A stretch of 64,000 nucleotides of DNA from Cupriavidus basilensis (GTDB lineage Bacteria; Pseudomonadota; Gammaproteobacteria; Burkholderiales; Burkholderiaceae). Under the pieces are notes generated by a model that saw only the letters and a list, made by a program, of their open reading frames with translations, searched no databases and had not been told where the DNA came from. The position numbers and the translations under genes were made by a program. Numbering within the stretch: the first letter of the stretch is position 1; the number at the start of each line of letters is the position of its first letter. The stretch is taken from NCBI RefSeq assembly GCF_008801925.2, contig NZ_CP062803.1:2294001-2358000 (forward strand), written 5' to 3'. Shown one piece after another: positions 9,115-22,542 of the stretch.

Positions 9115-10059
9115 ATGGAACTGAGACACCTTCGCTACTTTCTCGCGGTAGCCGAAACCGGCCACATCACGCGCGCCGCCGAGCAGCTCGGCATCCAGCA
9201 ACCTCCGCTGTCGCAACAGTTGAAGGCGCTAGAGACGGAGCTGGGCGTGATCCTGTTCGAGCGCCAGCCGCGCGGTGTGGCGCTGACCGCCGCAGGGCGC
9301 GCGCTGCGTACCGACGCGCTAGACATCTTCGCGCGCCTGGACCAGACGCGCCAGCGCATGCAGCGCATGGCGCGCGGCGAGGAAGGCATGCTATCGGTCG
9401 GATTCACCAGCTCGGCAGCCGCGCATAAGCTGACGCCCGAGGTCCTGCGCGCCTGCCGCCGCCGCTTTCCCGGCATCGCGCTCAAGCTCAGCGAGAACAA
9501 CGCCGCCGAGGTCATCGAGCAACTCACCGCGGGCACGCTCGATGTCGCACTGCTGCGCGCGCCGGTGGGACGCCCCGAAGGCCTGCGCTTCGAGTTGCTG
9601 CTGGAAGAGGAAATGGTGATTGCGCTGCCGCTGGACCATCCGCTGCTGCGCAAGCGCGGCGCGCCAGCCCACGCAGCAGCCCAGGAAACCATCTCGCTGC
9701 GCGCGCTGGCAGGCGATGCGTTCATCCTGGTGCGGCGCCCGGGCGCGCCGGGCATGTATGGCGATCTGCTAAAGGTGTGCGAGCGGCTGGGCTTCACGCC
9801 GCGCGTGGGCGCGGAAGTCGAGCGCATGCTGAGCAACCTGAACCTGGTGGCCGCCGGCGCCGGCGTGACCGTGGTACCGGCCTCGATGGCCGGGCTCAAC
9901 CCGCACGGCGTGGCTTACCGCCGCATGGAAGAAGCCGACCAGCTGCGCGCGCCGCTGACGCTGGCTTACCGGGAGCGAGACGACAATCCTGCCTGCGCGG
10001 CGCTGGTCGCCCTGACCCACCGCATCGCGGCACGCCATCGCCGCCAGGGCGATCGCTGA
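9115..10059 (+). CDS. LysR-family transcriptional regulator
   Basis: 314 residues, standard LTTR size. Winged helix-turn-helix at residues 1-60 (MELRHLRYFLAVAETGHIT, then QPPLSQQLKALE), followed by a periplasmic-binding-protein-like effector domain. The N-terminus resembles the CatR/BenM branch, whose members sense aromatic or small acidic ligands; the effector here is unknown. ATG 9115 is preferred to the upstream in-frame ATG at 9064 because AAGGA sits 6 nt before it and it gives the family N-terminus; the upstream start would also cover the probable operator. Divergent from the exported hydrolase, which it probably controls. Confidence 0.88.
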   Translation: MELRHLRYFLAVAETGHITRAAEQLGIQQPPLSQQLKALETELGVILFERQPRGVALTAAGRALRTDALDIFARLDQTRQRMQRMARGEEGMLSVGFTSSAAAHKLTPEVLRACRRRFPGIALKLSENNAAEVIEQLTAGTLDVALLRAPVGRPEGLRFELLLEEEMVIALPLDHPLLRKRGAPAHAAAQETISLRALAGDAFILVRRPGAPGMYGDLLKVCERLGFTPRVGAEVERMLSNLNLVAAGAGVTVVPASMAGLNPHGVAYRRMEEADQLRAPLTLAYRERDDNPACAALVALTHRIAARHRRQGDR

Positions 10060-10076
10060 TCAGCCGTCGCCGGTCG

Positions 10077-10101
10077 GTCGTCGCGGGTCAGTCGTCGCGG
10101 G

Positions 10102-10112
<11 letters not shown>
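10077..10112. repeat. 14-bp tandem repeat at the def 3' end
   Basis: Two full copies and one partial copy of GTCGTCGCGGGTCA, with a degenerate copy just before (10063-10076). On the minus strand each unit carries the last Asp codons and TGA stop of def, so the gene end is tandemly duplicated into the spacer. Confidence 0.8.
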
Positions 10113-12785
<2,673 letters not shown>

Positions 12786-12810
12786 TTATCGTCGATGCCG
12801 AACTGGCGTA

Positions 12811-14187
12811 TCAGAGACTGAACAAACGTAGCGCCACCGGCGAGCCCGCGGGCATGCCGCGGGCTTCCAGCTTGTCGTAGAGTGTTTGCAACTGGCCGAA
12901 GATGGCGACGAAGGACGATTCGCTCAACGGCCGCATGTTGTCGTCGACCAGTTGCGCGCCCATGCGCTGCGCCAGGCTGTAGCCGTACTCGCAGACGGTC
13001 TTGAACGGCTTGGTCGCCTGCGCCGCGGACGGCACATCGAGCAGCAGCGTGATCTGGCGGCCGGCCTTGGCCGTGAGGTCATCGCGCAGGAAGTTGGTAT
13101 CGCCGAACTGCAGCGTAAACAGCGCCCGCTGCACGCCCTCGGCATTGGCCTGATAGCGCGTGAAGCGAGTGCCGTCGCGCGACAGGACCAGCCCGTCCTG
13201 CGTCGCCACCGTCTGCACATAGGCGGCCGACCACGGCGCACCGTCGGAAATCACGTTGACGCCAAGCTGCACATCGCAACTGGCGGCAAACGCATCCAGC
13301 TCGCGGCCGTTTGCGACCGTCTCGGTCATGTCGGGCAGTTCGGCCGAGGCGTCGAGCGCTTCGGCCAGCGCTTCCACCGCATTGACGAACTCCGAAAACT
13401 CCAGCGCATTGAGCGCGCCGCCGCGGTTGGCAAGCTGCACCGCTACCTGCAGGTCTTCGTACTGATGGCCGGCGGTGACCGGCTCCCAGGCATTGGCTTC
13501 GCTGCGCAGGCCTTCGATATGCACCTGCTTGGTTCCCGCACGGCGCAGGCGGCCAGTGAGCGGCAGGATGCGATCGCCCGAGCTTTTGCGCTCCAGGTGC
13601 AGCGGCACGATGCAGTCGATCAGCGGATCGATGACGGCCGGCGTTGGCTGGCCGTCGAGCGCGACGGGCTCTGGCTGCGCTGCCTGGGCAGGCGCGGCCT
13701 CTTGCCTGGGCTTTATCGGTTCGGTGCGTTCTGCGTGTTCTGCATGTTCCGCATCTTCTTCATGGTCCGCGGCGTCATACGATTCGGCGAGCCCGGCAGA
13801 CCCTGCCTGCTCGCCATGCACGGGCTTGCCGGCAGCCGCATGGGCCGAGGACGGCGCTGCGGCGATGGCAACTTCATCCGCCAGGGCTTCGTCGGCATCG
13901 GCCGAGCTCGCGGCCATGCCTGCCGCCACGGCGGCGGCATCCAGCGGCGAAGCCGACAACGTGGGCTCGCGCCGCTCGACGTGATGCTCGGGCAATGGCT
14001 CGTGCAGCCTGGCGCTGACTTCCGGCTTGACCACCGGGCTTACCACCGGCTCGCGCATCGGCGGCAGGTCATCTTCGGGCTGCAGCGCGCGCGGGCGGCG
14101 CGCCTTGCGGATCTGCCACTGGTTGTAGGCGACTACCAGCAGCAGCAGGACAATGCCTGCAACGATCAGGGCGGTCTGGAGCGTCAT
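12811..14187 (-). CDS. zipA: Cell division protein ZipA
   Basis: Inner-membrane division protein that tethers FtsZ to the membrane. 458 residues. A single N-terminal transmembrane segment (about residues 5-22, ALIVAGIVLLLLVVA) is followed by a basic patch (RKARRPR), a long Pro/Ala/Glu-rich linker to about residue 300, and the C-terminal FtsZ-binding domain (about 310-458). The smc-zipA-ligA order and the linker composition support the call. The ATG overlaps the smc stop (ATGA, 14184-14187). Confidence 0.88.
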   Translation of the reverse strand: MTLQTALIVAGIVLLLLVVAYNQWQIRKARRPRALQPEDDLPPMREPVVSPVVKPEVSARLHEPLPEHHVERREPTLSASPLDAAAVAAGMAASSADADEALADEVAIAAAPSSAHAAAGKPVHGEQAGSAGLAESYDAADHEEDAEHAEHAERTEPIKPRQEAAPAQAAQPEPVALDGQPTPAVIDPLIDCIVPLHLERKSSGDRILPLTGRLRRAGTKQVHIEGLRSEANAWEPVTAGHQYEDLQVAVQLANRGGALNALEFSEFVNAVEALAEALDASAELPDMTETVANGRELDAFAASCDVQLGVNVISDGAPWSAAYVQTVATQDGLVLSRDGTRFTRYQANAEGVQRALFTLQFGDTNFLRDDLTAKAGRQITLLLDVPSAAQATKPFKTVCEYGYSLAQRMGAQLVDDNMRPLSESSFVAIFGQLQTLYDKLEARGMPAGSPVALRLFSL

Positions 14188-17100
14188 GCTGCCTCCGCCA
14201 TCGAGAGCGCTGCGTCCATATCCACGGCGACGATACGCGATACACCTTGCTCTTGCATCGTCACGCCAATCAACTGGTGTGCCATTTCCATTGCGATTTT
14301 ATTGTGGGAAATGAAGACGAACTGGGTCTTGTCCGACATGCGCGCCACCATATTGGCGTAGCGCTCCGTATTGGCATCGTCCAGCGGCGCGTCCACCTCG
14401 TCGAGCAAGCAGAACGGCGCCGGGTTGAGCTGGAACATGGCGAACACCAGCGCGATGGCCGTCAGGGCCTTCTCACCGCCCGACAGCAGGTGGATGGTGG
14501 AGTTCTTCTTGCCCGGCGGCTGCGCCATCACCTGCACGCCGGCGTCGAGGATTTCGTCGCCGGTCATGATCAGCTTGGCTTGCCCGCCACCGAACAGCGA
14601 CGGGAACAGCTCGCCGAAGTGATGGTTGACCTGGTCGAAGGTCCCTTGCAGCATCGCGCGGGTTTCCTGGTCGATCTTGTGGATCGCGTCTTCCAGCGTG
14701 GTGATGGCGTCGATCAGGTCGGCCGACTGCGCATCGAGGAAGGTCTTGCGCTCGCGCGCCGCCGCCAGTTCGTCCAGCGCGGCCATGTTCACCGGCCCGA
14801 GCGCGTTGATGGCGTTGTTCAGGCGGGTGACCTCACCCTGCAGGTAGGAGGGCTTGAGATCGGGCGTGAGCTTCTCGGCCAGCGCGGCCTCGTCCACCTC
14901 GGCGGTCGTCAGTTGCTCGCTGAACTGCTCCTGGTTCAGGCGCGCGGCCTGTTCCTTCAGCTGGTACTCGGTGATGCGGTCGCGCAGCGGCTGCAGGCTG
15001 CGCTCGGCGGCCAGGCGCTGGTCGTCGTACTGGCGCAACTGCGCCGACAGCGCGTCCAGCTCGGTGCGGGCGAGCTGGAGTTTTTCTTCCTTCTCGGCAC
15101 GGCGCTCCAGCGCTTCCTGCAGGCCGGTGTGGGCGGTCTGCTCATTGATGGTTTCCAGCTCGACACGGGCATCTTCCAGCGACTGGGCAAGACGCTCTGA
15201 CTGGTCGCCCGCGGTCTGGATATTGCGGCGCAGCTCGTCGATGCGGTTAGCCAGGTTGCGCTCGGCGAACAGCGCTTCCTGCGCCGCGCGCTCGAAGTCG
15301 CGCAGCTGGTGCCGCGCCGATGACAGCTTGCTATCCAGCGCCTCGAAGGCCATCTGGTGGTCTTCGTGCGTGGACTGCATCTCGGCCAGCGCGGCGTCGT
15401 GCTGCTCGAAGCTGGCTTCGGACTCTGCGCGGATGGCGCGCTGCTCTTCGATCTGCGCGGCGATTTCGGCCAGTTCCTCACGGATCTGGCCACTGCGCGC
15501 GGCGTAGCGCTCCATGGCCTGCGACAGCTTGAGCACATCCATCTGCAGCGCGTGCACGCGCCGCGTGGCCTGCTCGCTGCGTCCGCGGGCCTCGGTGAGC
15601 GCGGCGCTGGCCTGGGTGTAGGCTGCTTCGGCGCGGACCGCCTGGCTCTTGGCTTCGTCGGACAGCAGCAACTGGGCGCGCGCCTGCTTCTGCAGGTTTT
15701 CGATTTCCTGCTCGCGGGCCAGCATGCCGGCCTGTTCGGAATCGGCTGCATAGAGGTGGACCGAGCTACGGCCCACCAGGTGGCCCTCGGCCACGACGAA
15801 CGACGCGCCTTCCGGCAGCGTGGCGCGCTGGGCCAGCGCCGACGCCATGTCGGTCGCGGTGTAGATATCGGCCAGCCAGTCCTGCATCACGGCCCGGATG
15901 CCGGGCTCGGTGATCTGCACCAGCGCCATCAGCGGACGCATGCCGGCGGGGGTTTCCTGCGGGCGCGCGGCCGGCGGCGGCGAGTAGAAAGCCAGCTTGG
16001 CGGGCGGCGCGTCGGACAGGAAGGACTTGATCCAGTCCAGGTTGGAGACTTCGAGCGCACCGAGCTTTTCGCGCAGCACGGATTCCAGCGCGCTTTCCCA
16101 GCCCGGCTCGATATGGAGCTTTTTCCACAGGCGCGGCAACTCGGCCAGGCCGTGCTTGGCCAGCCAGGGCTGCACCTTGCCTTCGGTCTGCACGTTTTCC
16201 TGCAACTGCTTTAGCGCGGCCAGGCGCGCTTCCAGCGCCCCGATCGCCGCAGCCTCGCGCTGCACGCGTTCCTGCGCGCTGCGGCGCTCGCCGTCCAGGC
16301 GCGGCACGCGCTCGGCGGAGTCAGCCAGGATGGCCTGCGCCTCTTCCAGCACGGCTTCCTGCTCGGCCAGCTCGGCGCGTTGCTCTTCCAGGCGGGTTTC
16401 ATCGGGGCGGTCCAGCCCCTTTTCTTCCCCGGACAAGCGCTCGCGGCGTTGCTCCAGCTGCTGCAGCATCTGGTCGGCGCTGCGCTGCTGCGCGGCCTCC
16501 AGCTTGAGCGCCTGCTCAGCCTGCATGATGCTGGCGCGCTGCTCGTTGGACAGCACCTGGGCATCGCGCCACTGGGCTTCCAGCGTGGGCAGCTCATCGG
16601 TCTTGTGCGCGACGGCCTCCTGGGCTTCGATGGTGCGGCCTTCGGCCACCGCCAGCTCTTCCTCGGCCTGCGCCAGGGCATCGGTAGCCTGCTCGGCCTT
16701 GCCCTGCCACTGCTCGCGCTGCGCCGTCAGTGCGGCGATCTGTGCCTGCACCCGGTTGCGCGACTCCACCACATAGCGGATCTCGGCCTCGAGCTTGCTG
16801 ACTTCGGCATTGGCCTCGTACAAGCCGCCCTGCGCGGTGTGCATATTGTCCGACGCCGCGTAATGCGCGGCGCGCATGGTCTCGAGCTCGGCCTCGACGT
16901 GGCGCAGTTGCGCGGTTTGCGCTTCCAGGTCGATCTGTGCCTGCTCGATGGCCCGCGTGTGCCGCTCCTGCTCGGCCTGGGCCTCGCGCTTGCGCAGCAG
17001 CCACAGCAGGTGCTGCTTTTCCTCGCCATCGGCCTGCAAGGTCTTGAAGCGCTGGGCCACTTCGGCCTGCCCCTCGAGCTTGTCCAGGTTGGTGCCGAGC

Positions 17101-17699
17101 TCGCGCAGGATGTCTTCCACGCGGGTCAGGTTCTCGCGCGTGTCGGACAGGCGGTTTTCGGTTTCGCGGCGGCGTTCCTTGTACTTGGACACCCCCGCGG
17201 CTTCTTCCAGGAAAATCCGCATGTCATCGGGCTTGGCCTCGATGATGCGCGAGATCATGCCCTGCCCGATGATGGCGTAGGCGCGCGGCCCCAGGCCGGT
17301 GCCCAGGAAGATGTCCTGGATATCGCGGCGGCGCACGGCCTGGTTGTTGATGTAGTAGGAGGACGTGCCGTCGCGGGTCAGCACCCGCTTGACGGCGATC
17401 TCGGCGTATTGGCTCCATTGCCCGCCGGCGCGCCCCTCAGGGTTGTCGAACACCAGTTCGACGCTGGCGCGGCCAGCTTGTTTGCGCGCGGTGGAGCCAT
17501 TGAAGATCACATCCTGCATGGACTCGCCGCGCAGTTCGGAGGCGCGCGACTCGCCCAGCACCCAGCGCACCGCATCGATGATGTTCGATTTGCCGCAGCC
17601 GTTGGGACCGACGATGCCGACCAGTTGGCCGGGCACTTGAAAATTGGTGGGATCGACGAAGGACTTGAAGCCCGCCAGCTTGATCGAGGACAGTCGCAC
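14184..17699 (-). CDS. smc: Chromosome segregation protein SMC
   Basis: ATPase that organises and segregates the chromosome as a dimer with ScpA/ScpB. About 1171 residues. N-terminal Walker A GPNGCGKSN (31-39), two long coiled coils flanking a hinge near the middle, then the ABC signature LSGGEKAL and Walker B FCLLDEVDAPLDD near the C-terminus. The GTG at 17697-17699 is chosen because it gives the family start (M)RLSSIKLAGFKSF; a TTG 54 bp upstream would add residues not expected for the family. No good ribosome site precedes either. First gene of the smc-zipA-ligA-def unit. Confidence 0.95.
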   Translation of the reverse strand: MRLSSIKLAGFKSFVDPTNFQVPGQLVGIVGPNGCGKSNIIDAVRWVLGESRASELRGESMQDVIFNGSTARKQAGRASVELVFDNPEGRAGGQWSQYAEIAVKRVLTRDGTSSYYINNQAVRRRDIQDIFLGTGLGPRAYAIIGQGMISRIIEAKPDDMRIFLEEAAGVSKYKERRRETENRLSDTRENLTRVEDILRELGTNLDKLEGQAEVAQRFKTLQADGEEKQHLLWLLRKREAQAEQERHTRAIEQAQIDLEAQTAQLRHVEAELETMRAAHYAASDNMHTAQGGLYEANAEVSKLEAEIRYVVESRNRVQAQIAALTAQREQWQGKAEQATDALAQAEEELAVAEGRTIEAQEAVAHKTDELPTLEAQWRDAQVLSNEQRASIMQAEQALKLEAAQQRSADQMLQQLEQRRERLSGEEKGLDRPDETRLEEQRAELAEQEAVLEEAQAILADSAERVPRLDGERRSAQERVQREAAAIGALEARLAALKQLQENVQTEGKVQPWLAKHGLAELPRLWKKLHIEPGWESALESVLREKLGALEVSNLDWIKSFLSDAPPAKLAFYSPPPAARPQETPAGMRPLMALVQITEPGIRAVMQDWLADIYTATDMASALAQRATLPEGASFVVAEGHLVGRSSVHLYAADSEQAGMLAREQEIENLQKQARAQLLLSDEAKSQAVRAEAAYTQASAALTEARGRSEQATRRVHALQMDVLKLSQAMERYAARSGQIREELAEIAAQIEEQRAIRAESEASFEQHDAALAEMQSTHEDHQMAFEALDSKLSSARHQLRDFERAAQEALFAERNLANRIDELRRNIQTAGDQSERLAQSLEDARVELETINEQTAHTGLQEALERRAEKEEKLQLARTELDALSAQLRQYDDQRLAAERSLQPLRDRITEYQLKEQAARLNQEQFSEQLTTAEVDEAALAEKLTPDLKPSYLQGEVTRLNNAINALGPVNMAALDELAAARERKTFLDAQSADLIDAITTLEDAIHKIDQETRAMLQGTFDQVNHHFGELFPSLFGGGQAKLIMTGDEILDAGVQVMAQPPGKKNSTIHLLSGGEKALTAIALVFAMFQLNPAPFCLLDEVDAPLDDANTERYANMVARMSDKTQFVFISHNKIAMEMAHQLIGVTMQEQGVSRIVAVDMDAALSMAEAA

Positions 17700-18149
17700 G
17701 GTTGGTCGTGGGGTATCTAGCGTAATGCAGCGTTCAGGAGAGCCGGGCCCCAACGAGAAGCGGGGCCGACGCGTGCCGCTTGCGCCCCATGCCTTCTCTC
17801 TTGTGCCCGATAGATGGCGCTAATCATACCATCGCGCCTTCGGCGTCCGGGCGCTTTCCGGGCTAAGCGCGAGCCATTTCCACAGGGGGTTTGAGCCGTT
17901 TCCGATACACCCCGTGCGGTTCACGCCCCACACTTGCGGCGATGCTGCCATGCGGCGAAAGACCACCACCCTGCGCTTGACGTCGTCGCCCTTCTTGGCG
18001 CCGGCGGGAAACTTCCAAGGGTTAGTGCTAGTCTCTTATTGTCAGCGTGATCCTTGAGGCCCATTGCACCCGCCGCCCCGTCACCGGCGCAATGGCTGCC
18101 ACCGGCCAACGCGGAGCCCGGCTTCGCGACCCTTCTGGGAGTGTCCAGC
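17700..18149. other. Divergent smc / ferritin-like spacer
   Basis: 450 bp with no credible gene in any frame. It must hold the smc promoter and leader on the minus strand and the promoter of the ferritin-like gene on the plus strand. Apart from the candidate smc -10 element, nothing was identified. Confidence 0.5.
17823..17831 (-). promoter_or_regulatory. Candidate extended -10 of the smc promoter
   Basis: On the minus strand TGGTATGAT is an extended -10 element (TGn plus TATGAT), about 125 bp before the smc GTG, in a local A/T-rich patch. No -35 was recognised at the expected distance. Confidence 0.35.
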
Positions 18150-19025
18150 ATGACCGCCTTCTCACCGGCGATATCAGACAGCAGCTTGCCCGGCCACAAT
18201 GCCGGGAATGTGGTCAAAACGCCGCCATGGTCCTTGGGCGACATCGATTTCCAGGCTATCGACACCGCCCTTGTCCGGGCCGATCGGGAGTTGTTCTACC
18301 TGCTGGTGTCGGCCTCCTTTGTCGAAAGCGGCTCGGACACGTACGCCGGCAACCTGGCCAGCTACTACGCCGCCAATCCCGAGGCTTCCGGCTGGCTGTC
18401 CGACCACTGGGAGGCGGAGGAGCTGCAGCACGGCCTGGCCCTGCGGCGCTACGTGGAACATGTCTGGCCCGAGTTCGACTGGCAGCGCGGCTATGCGCGG
18501 TTCTTCGAGGAGTACCGCCATACCTGCTCGATCGACAAATTCGAGCCCACGAAAGCCCTCGAGATGGCCGCGCGCTGCGTGGTCGAGACTGGCACCGCGG
18601 CCCTCTACCGCTCCCTGGAGCAAGCCAGCGACGAGCCGGTGCTGCGCAACCTGACGCGGCGCATCGCCGATGACGAGGTACGCCACTACAAGCACTTCTA
18701 CCGCTACTTCAACACCTTCAACGGCGTGGAACGGCTCGGCCGCCTGCGTGTACTGGGTGCCTTGGTGCGCCGCTTGCTGGAAATCAAGAACGAAGACGCG
18801 GAGATCGCGCTGCGCAACGTGCTGCGCATCGAGCGCGGCACCGAGGATATCCCGCAACGGGACGTGCGCAAGCTCAACTCCCGGGTAAGCGCCGTGATCC
18901 GGCGCAACCTGCCGATCGAGATGACGGTCAAGATGCTGCTGCGCCCGCTGCACCTGCATGCCGGCGTGGAGCGCGCCATCCGCAAGCCGCTGGTAGCGGT
19001 GGTGTCGCGGGCGATGCTCTATTGA
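18150..19025 (+). CDS. Di-iron ferritin-like protein
   Basis: 291-residue protein of the ferritin-like superfamily, probably an oxidase or desaturase-like enzyme of unknown substrate. A full six-ligand di-iron set is visible: E59, E91 and H94 (EELQH), E146, E176 and H179 (EVRH), i.e. two ExxH helices separated by about 85 residues. The architecture recalls AurF-type N-oxygenases and acyl-ACP desaturases. ATG 18150 has a GGGAG site about 8 nt upstream, and the earlier in-frame start adds low-complexity residues only. It faces the EamA transporter gene tail to tail, 13 bp apart. Confidence 0.75.
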   Translation: MTAFSPAISDSSLPGHNAGNVVKTPPWSLGDIDFQAIDTALVRADRELFYLLVSASFVESGSDTYAGNLASYYAANPEASGWLSDHWEAEELQHGLALRRYVEHVWPEFDWQRGYARFFEEYRHTCSIDKFEPTKALEMAARCVVETGTAALYRSLEQASDEPVLRNLTRRIADDEVRHYKHFYRYFNTFNGVERLGRLRVLGALVRRLLEIKNEDAEIALRNVLRIERGTEDIPQRDVRKLNSRVSAVIRRNLPIEMTVKMLLRPLHLHAGVERAIRKPLVAVVSRAMLY

Positions 19026-19038
19026 GGCGCGGCGCCAG

Positions 19039-20019
19039 CTATTGCGGCTGCAGTGCCTGGTCCGCCGCACCGGCGGCAGTGCCGGCGCGGCGCGCCTTGG
19101 TGCGGTGCACCAGCCCCGACAAGGCGCCAGCCGCAACGATGCACAGGCCGCCGGCGGCCTCCTTCCAGCTCAGCGTCTCGGTCGCCAGCCACCACGACGA
19201 CACTGCCGCGATCACGATCTCGAACAGCATCAGCAGCGATACCCGGTTGGCCGGCAGGCGCTGCAGCCCGTACTGGACCACCGAATTGCTCAGCACCAGC
19301 GTGGCGGCAAGACCCAGCATCAGCGCCACGCCGCCCCAGCCAATCACCGGCGCCAGCGCCACGCCGCCCGGCTCCAGCAACAGCGCGCACGGCAGGCCGA
19401 CCGCGGTGCAGCCCACGTAGACCATCACGGTGCGCAGGCGCGCATCCATCTCCGGGTAAAGCTGGCCGGCCCGGCGCGACAGCACATTGTTGACGGCAAA
19501 CCCCATGCCGCCGATCAGGCCGGACCATTCCGCCGCGTGCGTGGGCAGCGGCAGGCCCACTTCCGGCGTCCACAACATCAGCCCCGCGCCAAACAGCGCC
19601 AGCACCACCAGCAGCAAGCCGGATGCGGACAGTTTCTCGCCCAGGAAGACGCGGGCAAACAAGGCAGTCCATACCGGCGTCAGGTAGAACAGCAGCAACA
19701 CCCGCATCACATGGCCGTTGACGCTGCCCCATACAAAGCCGGCGTTGGTCACGCCCGCCGCCAGCCCGATCGCCACGAACAGCCAAGACCAGCGCAGGCC
19801 GCCCAGGTGGCGGGCGAAGGCCACCAGAGCGATCAGCGCGGCCATGGCACTCACCAGCGCGGCTGCCGTCATGCCGCCCAGCCCCCAGCCGGCGAGCACC
19901 CGATAGGGGAACCAGGCGATGCCCCAGACCGAGGCGCCCAGCAGGATGGACAAGGTGGATTTGAAGGCATGCGGGTCGGCCGGGGCCGAAGCGGTGGAAG
20001 TTGCGGGCAGATTGCTCAT
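19039..20019 (-). CDS. EamA/DMT-family transporter
   Basis: Inner-membrane metabolite exporter of the drug/metabolite transporter superfamily, substrate unknown. 326 residues with about ten hydrophobic segments in two EamA halves; the first begins at SILLGASVWGIAWFPYR, the second after the Gly/Ala-rich middle. The ATG at 20017-20019 (MSNLPATS) is chosen; there is no clear ribosome site. An upstream in-frame start would extend into the divergent spacer toward dapC. A short basic C-terminus follows the last helix, as usual. Confidence 0.85.
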   Translation of the reverse strand: MSNLPATSTASAPADPHAFKSTLSILLGASVWGIAWFPYRVLAGWGLGGMTAAALVSAMAALIALVAFARHLGGLRWSWLFVAIGLAAGVTNAGFVWGSVNGHVMRVLLLFYLTPVWTALFARVFLGEKLSASGLLLVVLALFGAGLMLWTPEVGLPLPTHAAEWSGLIGGMGFAVNNVLSRRAGQLYPEMDARLRTVMVYVGCTAVGLPCALLLEPGGVALAPVIGWGGVALMLGLAATLVLSNSVVQYGLQRLPANRVSLLMLFEIVIAAVSSWWLATETLSWKEAAGGLCIVAAGALSGLVHRTKARRAGTAAGAADQALQPQ

Positions 20020-20184
20020 GGGAAAACGGTTAAGGCTGCCACTTGGGCAGCCAGTCAGCATTCGGTATCGGAAATCACCACGGGGCGACCGGGGCCGCTC
20101 GGGACAGCCGGGAATAGCCAGGGACAAGCCGGCGCGCCGCGCCGCCAGAGCCCGGCCGGCACGCGGGAATGCCCGGCAATCCTT

Positions 20185-20190
20185 TATAAT
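20185..20190 (+). promoter_or_regulatory. Candidate -10 box of the dapC operon
   Basis: A perfect TATAAT lies 41 bp before the dapC GTG start, in an otherwise G/C-rich spacer. No TTGACA-like -35 was found at 16-18 bp. It partly overlaps an alternative ATG (20189), which argues that this ATG is not the start. Confidence 0.5.
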
Positions 20191-20230
20191 GACCGGCTTT
20201 GAGCTTGGCCCCACCGGCCTGAACCTGATC

Positions 20231-21448
20231 GTGAATCCCCGCCTCGACCTGCTCCAGCCCTATCCGTTCGAGAAACTGCGCGCGCTGCTGGCTGACGTCA
20301 AACCAAACGGCGCGCTGCCCGCGATCAGCTTCGGCATCGGCGAACCCAAGCACCCCACGCCCGAATTCATCAAGACAGCGCTGTCGAACGCGCTGCAAGG
20401 GCTGGCGAATTATCCCACAACGGCCGGATCGGATGCACTACGACAGTGCATGGCCGCATGGATCCAGCGCCGCTACAACCTGCCGGCGGTCAATGCAGCC
20501 ACCCAGGTGCTGCCGGTCACCGGCTCGCGCGAGGCCTTGTTCGCCTTCGCCCAGACCGTGGTCGACGCCAGCCAGCCCGGCGCGCTGGTGCTGTGCCCCA
20601 ACCCGTTCTATCAGATCTATGAAGGCGCGGCGCTGCTGGCCGGCGCCACGCCGGTGTTCGCCAACAGCGATCCGGCGCGCAACTTCGCGCCCGCTTTCGA
20701 CCGCATCAGCGCCGAGACCTGGGCCAAGGTGCAACTGGTCTTTGTGTGCTCCCCGGGCAACCCGACCGGCGCCGTGCTGTCGCTGGAAGACTGGCGCGAG
20801 CTGTTCGCGCTGTCCGACCGCCATGGCTTCGTGATCGCCTCGGACGAGTGCTACTCCGAGATCTACTTCAAGGAAGGCGAGCCGCCGCTGGGCGCGCTGG
20901 AAGCCGCGCACAAGCTGGGCCGCGCCGAAGGCGCACATCCCTTCGAGCGCCTGATGATGTTCTCCAGCCTGTCCAAGCGCTCCAACGTGCCGGGACTGCG
21001 CTCGGGCTTCGTGGCCGGCGATGCCGCCCTGCTGAAGAAATTCCTGCTATACCGTACCTATCACGGCGGCGCCATGAACCCGGCGGTGCAGACCGCCAGC
21101 GTGGCGGCCTGGAACGACGAGGCCCATGTGCGCGACAATCGCGCCGCCTACGTGCGCAAGTTTGCCGAGGTCACGCCGATGCTGGCCGAGGTGCTGGACG
21201 TGGCCTTGCCCGATGCCGGCTTCTACCTGTGGGCGGATGTCTCGCGCACCGGCCTGTCCGACACCGAGTTCGCCGCGCGGCTGCTGGCCGAGCAGAACGT
21301 CACCGTGCTGCCGGGCAGCTACCTGGCACGCGAGGCCGATGGCATCAACCCGGGCGCCAACCGCGTGCGCATGGCGCTGGTGGCCACGCCCGAGGAATGC
21401 CTGGAAGGCGCGCGCCGCATCGTCGCCTTCTGCAAGTCGCTGGGCTGA
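20231..21448 (+). CDS. dapC: Succinyldiaminopimelate transaminase
   Basis: PLP-dependent fold-type I aminotransferase of the succinylase branch of lysine/diaminopimelate synthesis. 405 residues from the GTG at 20231, which yields the family start (M)[19 protein letters not shown]. Visible features: GSREALF, the [12 protein letters not shown] loop, [11 protein letters not shown], and the PLP lysine in [13 protein letters not shown]. Directly followed by dapD, which catalyses the preceding step and supports DapC over other class I aminotransferases. A TATAAT box precedes it. First gene of a six-gene operon. Confidence 0.93.
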   Translation: MNPRLDLLQPYPFEKLRALLADVKPNGALPAISFGIGEPKHPTPEFIKTALSNALQGLANYPTTAGSDALRQCMAAWIQRRYNLPAVNAATQVLPVTGSREALFAFAQTVVDASQPGALVLCPNPFYQIYEGAALLAGATPVFANSDPARNFAPAFDRISAETWAKVQLVFVCSPGNPTGAVLSLEDWRELFALSDRHGFVIASDECYSEIYFKEGEPPLGALEAAHKLGRAEGAHPFERLMMFSSLSKRSNVPGLRSGFVAGDAALLKKFLLYRTYHGGAMNPAVQTASVAAWNDEAHVRDNRAAYVRKFAEVTPMLAEVLDVALPDAGFYLWADVSRTGLSDTEFAARLLAEQNVTVLPGSYLAREADGINPGANRVRMALVATPEECLEGARRIVAFCKSLG

Positions 21449-21531
21449 AACCCGCGGACGCGGACAAAGTGCGCCGAAGCGCACACACCGTATTTTGTTG
21501 TAGACAACGATCAACCACTGAAAACACGCAT

Positions 21532-22359
<828 letters not shown>

Positions 22360-22542
22360 TCTCGCCCGCCGCATCGAGGGGAGCGCCCCTGGCCCGCAAG
22401 CGTGCGCGTGCACGGCCGGTCTGAACCGGAATGCCGGATCGGAACGCTAACGCTCCCCTCACCCCTTTGCCCGCTCTCCAACGGTTCCCGCTCAATGGAT
22501 ACCGCCGCCGGCCGCCGCTGGCCCGCCCTTCGCAAGCGACTC

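Noticed and set aside
12886..14361. 491-codon plus-strand open frame
   Set aside because: Antisense to zipA; Arg/Gly/His-rich composition typical of shadow frames.
20189..20230. ATG start for dapC 42 bp upstream of the GTG
   Set aside because: It overlaps a perfect TATAAT box and would add residues before the conserved family N-terminus.
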